From Prunus persica (Eukaryota > Streptophyta > Magnoliopsida > Rosales > Rosaceae), in the NCBI RefSeq assembly GCF_000346465.2, contig NC_034011.1, positions 19,261,928-19,325,927 of the forward strand: DNA of 64,000 nt. The letters run 5' to 3'. How positions within the stretch are numbered: position 1 is the first letter of the stretch; every line of letters starts with the position of its first letter. Under the pieces are notes generated by a model. It searched no databases and had not been told where the DNA came from. It saw only the letters and a list, made by a program, of their open reading frames with translations. Position numbers and translations under genes: made by a program. Positions 56,737-64,000 of this stretch are shown in pieces.

Positions 56737-58585
56737 CGATGACCTAACCTCAGTTGCAATAATAAAGGTGTTGAATCATCTTGGACAGTGGAAAGTGCTT
56801 CACATTCCTGGATGGTACGTAATGATTGTGGAATTTACACTCAACTTCTTTTATTGCTCCCTCATAGATGATATCATTTTTCTGTTGTGTGCTTTTATTT
56901 CTTGAAAATGTTTGATGAAAACCTTGCTTGCACTCTGTCTTGCATCTCACTATTTGTTGTATGATTAAATGGAAAGAAGAAGAGGAAAAAAAAAAAAAAG
57001 AAGGGGAAAATGGCACCTTTTTTTGGGCACATCTTTCTGTAATTTTTTCTCTCTCTTTAACCCTAGTTTGATAACTAATTTTTCATAAAAACTTGATTCT
57101 GTCGGTGTCAAATGCACCAAAAGGGCAATCCTCTCTGTACATCGGGAATTTCTGTTGTTATCAAGTCATCATTTCTTATTTTTTTTGTTTTTGTTTTTTT
57201 ATATAAGCAAAGCGACAGTGTGAAAAGTGCCATAAAAATTTAAACTTAAGACCTCCATTAGTATGCAAGTTAAACTTTTTTTTTTTTGTTTCCTTGTACA
57301 AGTGACATTGATGTTTTTTATATGTGTCCCTAAGAATTTTGAACCTCTACCCATATGGATAAAAATGAAAGAGCAAAACCACCTGAGTTATCCCTTCATT
57401 GGCTACGTTTTGATTACTTTACATTTAAGTATATATATATTATTCACACTCGCGCACATGCGCAGACTTACGGGTACTCTAATTTTATGTATCTTTGGTA
57501 TACATGTACAGCACCATCAATTCAATTTGTTGTCTTAACACCCCTATCTTTCGTCCAAGAGAAGATCGTTGGTTCACAAACAATACTTGGGATTATGGAA
57601 AAGTGAGGTTCCCTTTTCCTCCTTTAACATGTTTTTGTTTTTGTGAGAGATATGCATGCATTGGTTAATGTTTCTGTGATTGGCATTTGCAATCAGGTTT
57701 AATGTTATTGATACCATATTTATTCACCAAATCACTTCATTAATAGGAATCTGGACTTTTTATATTGATTTTTCTGTTAGGATTTGCTTCGATTTTCTTT
57801 TACAAATAATTTTTTTTTTTCAAATCAGTGGATGTGGATCCCTCTAATAAAGAGGTGAACCCACCAGTGTATGTAGGACCTATCATATTAAAGAGGTTGT
57901 CAGCAACGTAATCAGTAAATGTGGTCCAAATAACAACACCCTTCATTTGTACGACGACATTGCTGATCATCTCTCTAAAAGAGGATCCACCACTGTATGT
58001 GGAATTCATCCATATTAGAGAGGTGGTGAGTAATAATGTTTTGCAAATAGCAGCACCTTACAAGTTACATATATACCCATTAATTACTAAAACATTTCCG
58101 CGTTAAAATTGAGTTAATTACAGACACCTAAGAACCCATCTTTCATAGACGATGGACGCCTCGAAGTTATCGGTTCCGTATTTCAATTTATGGACAGGAG
58201 CAGAAAATGGACTCTCCTTGATCAGGTCATACATAATCTTGATTTGATATTTGTTCAGATTGCAGCATCCATTTCAAAGAGAGGATTACTAAACTTATAT
58301 CTACCTTTTTTTTTAATTTAGGTACAAGGAATTCGCTTCGAGTTTATTAAGGGTGCAGAAGGGCATGCAAGGTGGTCTGTGGACATAAGTATTGATGGAG
58401 CACCAGAGTTTGATATCCCTGCTGTTGAATTGGTTGAGATTGAAATCTCTTACCAAGGTCAAGTCAACATTCTTGCCGGTCCAAATTGCGAAGCAAGAAG
58501 TATCCATCACTCCAAATTGCCGGTCCAAATTGAGATGGAAAAATTGCACAGCGTTCAGATACCTGAGGCCAATCTAGAGCACTGA
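56737..58585 (+). CDS. Fusion gene 2, exons 8-11: DGK accessory-domain part
   Basis: Exons are 56737-56814, 57512-57602, 58124-58225 and 58322-58585, mutually in phase. They read LTSVAIIKVLNHLGQWKVL, SICCLNTPIF, SFIDDGRLEVIGS...RKWTLLDQ and GIRFEFIKGAEGHARWSVDI...LVEIEISYQGQVNILAG. Exon 11 keeps the typical IRFEF.KGA motif better than gene 1. The stop at 58583 matches that of gene 1. As in gene 1, exon 8 does not fit the phase of exon 7, so translation into this part needs an unseen exon or another start. Confidence 0.7.
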
Positions 58586-58850
58586 ACAAATTAAACAAAT
58601 GTAACGGTGAAACTTTATTGATATTTTTCAACAACTGGTATTTTTTGTTTTTTTGTTTTTGTTTTGTTTTTGTGTGTGTGGTCTGAATTTCAACAACTGG
58701 TTTACAAGCTTGAAAACTGATTAATATACTAAAACAGCTGTAAAACTGATTAATTAACAGCAGATTTAACTAAACTGATAACAGAAACAATATAAATTTG
58801 ACAACTCAATCTTATACCAAAAGATAGTCCAACCCAACATATTTTGGGGT
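58586..58850 (+). other. 3' UTR-like region of fusion gene 2
   Basis: Homologous to 24004-24265 and 33405-33570. It contains GT-rich and T-rich runs but no obvious single polyadenylation signal. Confidence 0.5.
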
Positions 58851-58864
58851 GGTCAAAATTCACC

Positions 58865-59050
58865 CAATCCGCTGAGGAGGGATTCTTAGCGGCCGAGAAT
58901 TCCTAGCGGCGGGATTCCCAGCGGTCGAGAATTCCTAACGGCTGAGGGATTCCTAGCGGCGGGATTCCTAGGCCAAGAATTCCTAGGTGCCGAGAGTTTC
59001 TACTGTCCGAGGGATTCCCAGCGGCGGGATTCCTAGCGGCCGAGATGCCT
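58865..59050. repeat. Tandem repeat with GGGATTCCTAGCGGC units
   Basis: Units alternate between GGGATTCCTAGCGGC and CGAGAATTCCTAGCGG. The block is GC-rich against an AT-rich surround and probably belongs to a larger repeat that extends to about 59640. Confidence 0.7.
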
Positions 59051-59640
59051 TCTCAAAAAGGTGGCAGAGGTGTTTTCCTCAAAGGCCATGGTTCCTTTTC
59101 AAAAATGTGGCCGGGATGGTTTCTTCAAAGGCCATGGTGCCTTCTCAAAAATATGGTTGGGCATTTCCCTTAGTAAAAGTGGCCGGGCATATCCTTGCAA
59201 AATTGGTCAAATGTTTCCTTTTGCAAAAGTGGTCGGGCACCTCTCAAAAAGGTGGGGCTTAAATACCTTGGTCGGCCACTCCTCTTGCAAAAAATTGGGT
59301 CGGGGTGGATTTTCTCCTTGCGCACCCTGGCGCCATCCTCGCAACACTTGGGCAAGCAAAGTTGGGCCGAGAGAGTTGAAGTTCAGTGGGAGGTATTTCT
59401 GCCAAGTTCCTAATATTCGAATATTTTGAGAACTCAAAGATAGTCCAATATGGGCAAGCCCAACATCCAAATATTTGGAGCTCCCATACAACCCACCTTG
59501 GTGGATGGTTAGCTAACTCTAGAATTCTAAAAATTCAAAGGGCACGAGGTTCCACCAAGATGAAATCTCGGAGGTCCAAGCCCAAGCCACAAATTCGCGC
59601 CCAAGATTTCTGGAGGTTAGTGTGCGCGTGATGGAGGGCT
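59051..59640. repeat. GC-rich unclassified repeat
   Basis: Recurrent phrases (CTCAAAAAGGTGG, TTCAAAGGCCATGG, CAAAAGTGG.CGGGCA) suggest a decayed repeat array. Overlapping frames on both strands are of equal quality, so I do not call a gene. Confidence 0.5.
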
Positions 59641-60600
59641 TACAAAGAAACAAATCAAGGAGATTGATGATAGTTCAACATATTCCAAAACATGAGAGAA
59701 TCAAGCAATCAGAATATTTCCACTAATGCGATCCCACGAATTCAAGGGGCTTCAAAAGGAAAGAGTTTTAAAAGAGTTGACATTTGGCCATTCAATGGCC
59801 AGCCATGAGCTGACGAATGCACTTTTCTTTTCCTAGACTTAGAATTTTACTTTTCATGCACAACACATCCATCAACACACATCCATCAACTTACATTCCA
59901 TTCAAGCCCAAATTCGGGGCTTGGTTGTTGCATGCCCCGCACTCAAAAAAAAGGACCAAAAGTTTCTTCCGTCGGCCGCCCCGGTCGAAAAGAGGGAAAC
60001 ACAAACACAATCAAAATGTACAAATTAGAGACTTACCTATAATTGGAATTTTAACTGACTAAAATGGAACTAACCTTCCATAAGTAATCTTGGAGCCGTA
60101 TATCCACCAAAATGCAGCAACACTCCTAGATGCATTTCCCTAATTTATTAAATCTTTAATAAAAGCTCAAAACATAGAGTGAGAAAAACTCTACTCTATA
60201 TAAAAATTCTTTATTAACTTTTTAATATTCTACACCAACCAATCAAAATCAAAATTAATCCTTTATATATAAAAATTCAAAGGGTCGGTTTCCATATATT
60301 CAAATTTGTAATAAAAACCATTATGAATTTCTGATAATGTTTTCGAGCAACAATTCAACACATTTCGCAGAATTTCTTAAAGACAGAGAAACCTCCTCTA
60401 CCACTAAATCCTGTAAAAAAAGGAAATTCTCTAAAGAGCAATGCTTTTTAACATATTGGCCATTCACAGTAATACAAGAACAGAAGACAATGGGAGCAGC
60501 TTACAAAAATCATTAAACAAATTAAATGTGTACTGACCAACTAGAGTTTTCACTTGAGATGAAACTTATCAATCATTATGGACGAGTAGTTGCACTAGCA
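59641..60600. other. Non-coding DNA
   Basis: No gene or element is recognised. 60036-60070 faintly resembles the flank before gene 1 (ACCTATAATTGGAAT). Confidence 0.4.
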
Positions 60601-61225
60601 TTATAGGAGCGTTTGGTATCCTATTCAAACAGGGAACTCAAAAACTTTGAGTTTTCTTTAAAACAAGGAGTTCTTAAATCTATTTTTAAGATTCAAAAAC
60701 TTGTTTGGTATGTAACTTGAAAACTGTTTTCAAATCTTAAAAATTTGAGAACTTGAGGGTTGTTAGAAAAAAAAAAACTGAAAATGCAAATATTTTTTGT
60801 TTTTGTTTAAAAAAATAAAAGAAGTGATTTCATTGAAAGAGAACATAGAATTACATATTATCCTCCAGCAAAACATCATACACAGCAACAGGGGGATCCT
60901 GAAACCAAGATGATGTTTTTGATAAGGTGATAGCCAAACGAGCTAAGCGATGTGCTACCCGATTAGTCTCTTTAAAGACAAAATGAATGGAAGTATCTTC
61001 TAGCTGGGGAAAGGAAAATTCTACAGTTTGGGAACATGAAATTTAGAAGGGATCTGTCCTCCTACTTAGCTTGGACAATCCGTATCATGCCTTGCGCATC
61101 TCCTTCAATCAATTTAGGGCCTGGACCAAGTTCACAAGCGAAAAGGAGGGCCTCACGTAAAGTAACTTCAGCATGTTCGGGTGAAGAAGCATAATTGAAT
61201 TTGCACCCACGAGCAGCCATAAAAC

Positions 61226-61569
61226 TGTTGAGAGTTTGTCCCACATTGAAATGTTAAGGGACCTAGCCTGGGTTTATAAGGAGTTGGGCAACTCCCCCTA
61301 TTGCCAATTAGTTTTGGGGTGGAACCTCAACTTCCTTTATGGTATCAGAGCAAGGCTTCACGTGTTGGGCCCAACGGCCACACGTGCTCCCACGTCACCC
61401 AATATGTGTTGTCCACGTGTTAGACTTGAAAGTTCGCCACACGTGCGGGAGCGTGTTGAGAGTGTTTGTCCTACATTGAAATGTTAAGGGACCTAGCCTG
61501 GGTTTATAAGGAGTTGGGCAACTCCCCCCATTGCCAATTGGTTTTGGGGTGGAACCTCAACTTCCTTCA
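61226..61569 (+). mobile_element. Complete TRIM retrotransposon, 344 bp
   Basis: LTR1 is 61226-61339, LTR2 61454-61569 (TGTTGAGAG to CTTCCTTCA), differing by few changes. PBS TGGTATCAGAGC starts at 61340 and a purine-rich tract (GTGCGGGAGCG) precedes LTR2. The interior is about 114 bp with no coding sequence. The target duplication AAAAC is perfect (61221-61225 and 61570-61574). It interrupts the RNase H domain of the LINE. Confidence 0.96.
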
Positions 61570-62651
61570 AAAACACCCCCACAAAGTTTCGAGCGATAAT
61601 TCCTCCACCACAAGCGCCAGTCTGCACATTGAAAACTCCATCTACATTGATCTTGATCGCACCAAGAGGAGGTTTCTGCCATTTCGCCTGAGCTCACGAG
61701 AGTGTCGAGTTCGAAGAAGTCTGGTGATCCTTGAATTTATGCAACAACCGAACTGCTCCATCAGCCACTTCACATGGACTCCAACGTTTTGCTGTCCAGA
61801 CGACCATATTCCGCTCATTCCAAAGATTCCATAGCATCATAAAGAGGATTTCAATTTTTTGGCTTTCCCCATCTAACAGAATATGTTCTAGCCTTCAATT
61901 GAGGTCCCTTGTCTCCCGATCATGCCATTCAGTCCGCAAAGGGCTACTTAGCCAGATTAAAACTGTGAAAGAGCAAACCAGTAAAACATGATGTAATGTC
62001 TTTGCCCGGACACTGCACAACACACAACCACCTTCATCCCCTTGGACTCCCTTATTGAGCAGCCGTTCTCTAGTTGGGAGAATATTATGGGGCACCTGCC
62101 AGACAAAAACCTTAACCGTTGGTGCAACAAGTACTTGCCAAAATCGAGACCATGCCAGAGTAGTTGAAACGTCATAGAAGATATCACGATTTGATGTGCC
62201 TTCCCTAGCCTCCTCGAAAAGGAACTGGCGAGCTACTTCATAGGCACTGCCCACAGTCAATTCACCCTTCTTTTTAGAGTGCCATACAAGCCGATTAGCT
62301 AGACTTCTAAAGCTAAGTGGGAGACGTAGAATACAGGAGGCCTCTTGAGCACAAAAGCAAGCGTGGACTAGCTCATTACGCCACTGATGCAAAAGTGGAT
62401 CAATAAGCCCATAACTAAAGCATTCTCATGACCTGCCACAGTCCCTGAGGTAATTTGAAAAGAGTTGGGCTTTGGGATCCAATTTCACGGTCATACCATC
62501 GCCAATCTGCCATCGAGATCCTCTGGCTAATACAACTCGTGAGCATGACCCTCATAAGCTTCCAAAATTGAGCAGTCTTTATGGTATCTTGCTTTCAAAA
62601 CTCCAGCCAAAAAGGAGCTGGGCTAATGATGTATTCTCCAAACTTGCTTAG

Positions 62652-63268
62652 TGTAAGATCCCACATCAACCAACGGAGAGGGGGTGACGTGCCTTATATG
62701 TGCATACCGGCATCCATCTAGCACGAGGCCTTTTGGGAGCTCACTGGCTTCGGAGTCATGTGAACTCCGAAGTTAAGCGAGTTGGGGGCCAGAGCAATCC
62801 CAGGATGGGTGACCCACTGGGAAGTTGCTCGTGAGTTCCCAGAAACAAAACCGTGAGGGCAGAGAGGGGGCCCAAAGCGGACAATATCGTGTTACGGCGG
62901 AGCCGTTCCCGGGGTGTGACAATTTGGTATCAGAGCCACTCTGCCGTGTGGTGCTAGTGTGCCGACGAGGACGTCGGACCCTTAAGGGGGGGTGGATTGT
63001 AAGATCCCACATCAACCAACGGAGAGGGGGTGACGTACCTTATATGTGCACACCCGCATCCATCTAGCACGAGACCTTTTGGGAGCTCACTGGCTTCAGA
63101 GTCATGGGAACTCCGAAGTTAAGCGAGTTGGGGGCCAGAGCAATCCCAGGATGGATGACCCATTGAGAAGTTGCTCGTGAGTTCCCAGAAACAAAACCGT
63201 GAGAGCAGAGAGGGGGGCCTAAAGCGGACAATATTGTGCTACGGCGGAACCGATCTCAGGGTGTGACA
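62652..63268 (+). mobile_element. Cassandra TRIM retrotransposon with 5S-like LTRs
   Basis: LTR1 is 62652-62921, LTR2 62998-63268 (TGTAAGATCC to GTGTGACA). PBS TGGTATCAGAGCC is at 62925-62937, followed by a 76-bp interior with an AAGGGGGGG tract. The target duplication CTTAG is perfect (62647-62651 and 63269-63273). Each LTR contains a 5S-rRNA-like block: AACTCCGAAGTTAAGCG (box A region, about 62763-62779) and AGGATGGGTGACCC...GGGAAGTTG (box C region), the hallmark of Cassandra. It is inserted in the LINE reverse transcriptase. Confidence 0.97.
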
Positions 63269-63539
63269 CTTAGCTAGCAGAGCCATGTTGAAGGCATAAA
63301 GACTTCGAAATCCCATTCCACCCTTACGTTTAGGCTTGCATAAGCATTTTCAACTCACCCAATGGATTTTCCACTTATCTTCATTCTCACCTAATTAGGG
63401 TATTTTTTTTTAGTTGTTCTTGAGTTTGAGTTTTTAAATATAGGACTACCAAACAAGTTTATTTTTTTGTTTTGGACTCAAATTATGTTTTTGAGTTTAA
63501 AAAATTGGATTCAAGTTGAATACCAAATAGGCCCTTAGT

Positions 63540-64000
63540 ATTTCGTTCTAACTTTATGTCTCTTTGGTATACAGCCTGAACTCAATTCATTGTAGTAACT
63601 TGCCTAGCTCTCGTGATGGTTTGGGTCGTTCGGGAGTAGTATATCGAGATGTGAGATTCTTTTTTCTTCAATTATAAGTTTTTGTTTTCTTGCGATATGC
63701 ATGGCTATATACTACTAGTGTTTCTGTGATTGGCATTTGCAATCAGGTTTGCATCATTAATTATCAATTATATACCCATTAATTACTTGAAGTTTTCTTG
63801 GTTAAAAATTGACTTACAGTCGGCCATTGAACCATATTTTATAGACGATCGACGGACTAGTTGAAGTTATTGGTTCATTTTCTTCGAGCAAAAGATGGAG
63901 TGTCCTTGATCAGGTGATACATCATCACATTGCCATGCATGCATCCATATCAAAGAAAGCACTACTTATATGTTTTTACTGCTACTCTTAGGTACGAGGA
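63540..64000 (+). pseudogene. Third DGK-like copy, partial (continues past the window)
   Basis: Exon-9-like sequence begins after TACAG near 63575 (LNSIHCSNLPSSRDGLG) and ends at a GTGAGA donor near 63650. Exon-10-like sequence follows TTACAG at about 63820 and ends GTCCTTGATCAG at 63913, but 4 extra bases near 63848-63853 (GATCGACGG) shift the frame against LVEVIGSF. The last bases (TTAGGTACGAGGA) are the acceptor and start of exon 11. The intron segments match genes 1 and 2. Confidence 0.8.

Larger units (their letters stand above)
60830..63400 (-). pseudogene. LINE non-LTR retrotransposon, degenerate
   Basis: Minus strand, 5' to 3'. The reverse transcriptase C-terminus lies at 63269-63400 (KPKRKGGMGFRSLYAFNMALLAK) and continues after the Cassandra insertion. 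Then come ARGSRWQIGDG-type sequence near 62500, a zinc-binding domain (61895-62392, with FVWQVPHNILPTRERL, CVLCSVRAKTLHHVLLVC), and an RNase H domain (IKINVDG near 61640, EVTLREALLFACELG, LIEGDAQGM, RVAHRLARLA). It ends near 60840 with a typical LLEDN tail. Several stops and shifts break it. Two retroelements are nested in it. Confidence 0.88.
60605..63540. mobile_element. Possible MITE split by the LINE
   Basis: The left border GCGTTTGGTATCCTATTCAA (from about 60609) and the right border TTGAATACCAAATAGGCCC (about 63516-63534) are inverted relatives, and both flanks contain TTGAGTTT/AAACTTG-type sequence. The LINE and its nested elements lie between them. Target duplication not fixed. Confidence 0.4.

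Noticed and set aside
59061..59631. Overlapping frames on both strands in the GC-rich block
   Set aside because: Both strands are equally open, repeats explain the composition, and no domain is recognisable.
62730..62840. A 5S rRNA gene
   Set aside because: The 5S-like block is part of a TG..CA LTR with PBS, PPT and target duplication, so it is Cassandra and not an rRNA gene.

Overview
This window is repeat-dense eukaryotic DNA from a flowering plant. The evidence is GT-AG introns, AT-rich intergenic DNA, NB-ARC and LRR resistance-gene sequence, and plant-type CACTA, copia, LINE, SINE, TRIM and Cassandra elements. A woody eudicot of the Rosaceae (apple/pear type) would fit, but that is an inference from repeat flavour, not a proof. 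Two runs of N (14921-15061 and 21294-21393) mark assembly gaps.

The core is a duplicated resistance-gene locus. Two plus-strand genes (17064-24003 and 51010-58585) each start with one long exon encoding an NB-ARC ATPase of the short plant type related, from memory, to Arabidopsis At5g45490. Each then continues, in frame across ordinary introns, into exons that match plant diacylglycerol kinase (DGK) catalytic and accessory domains. The DGK part has lost its catalytic glycine-rich motifs in both copies, so each gene looks like an NB-ARC protein carrying a dead DGK as an integrated domain. Further DGK-only fragments lie at 24350-25409 plus 29560-29777, at 33330-33960, and at the right edge (63540-64000, running out of the window). 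A minus-strand gene (49542 down to 45983) encodes the complementary winged-helix plus LRR half of an NLR. It is head-to-head with the second fusion gene, but is now broken by a nonsense codon, a frameshift and an LTR element.

Most of the rest is transposons inserted into this locus, many datable by exact target duplications. A complete 10.5-kb CACTA element (5537-16010, TSD ATC) holds a dead TNP2 transposase and an apparently open second transposase-like gene. It sits upstream of gene 1, and the paralogous region near 50540 preserves its empty site. Two smaller CACTA relatives (25410-29559, TSD CAA; 29778-33213, 3' end missing) interrupt the tail of a DGK pseudogene. Other insertions are a retroposed polyA sequence (16059-16748), a solo LTR (24675-25082), a 2.6-kb TG..CA element (36514-39145), a copia element whose two LTRs differ (40974-45987), a non-coding LTR element inside the LRR gene (46742-48387), and a degenerate LINE (60830-63400) that itself contains a TRIM (61226-61569) and a Cassandra element with 5S-like LTRs (62652-63268).

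Layout: 1-3600 old repeats (minisatellite, SINE, Helitron-like); 3600-5536 duplicated 5' flank; 5537-16010 CACTA-1; 16011-24003 fusion gene 1; 24004-33990 DGK fragments and CACTA-2/3; 33990-40970 repeats; 40974-49542 copia and the broken LRR gene; 51010-58585 fusion gene 2; 58800-63540 repeats and nested retroelements; 63540-64000 start of a further DGK copy.
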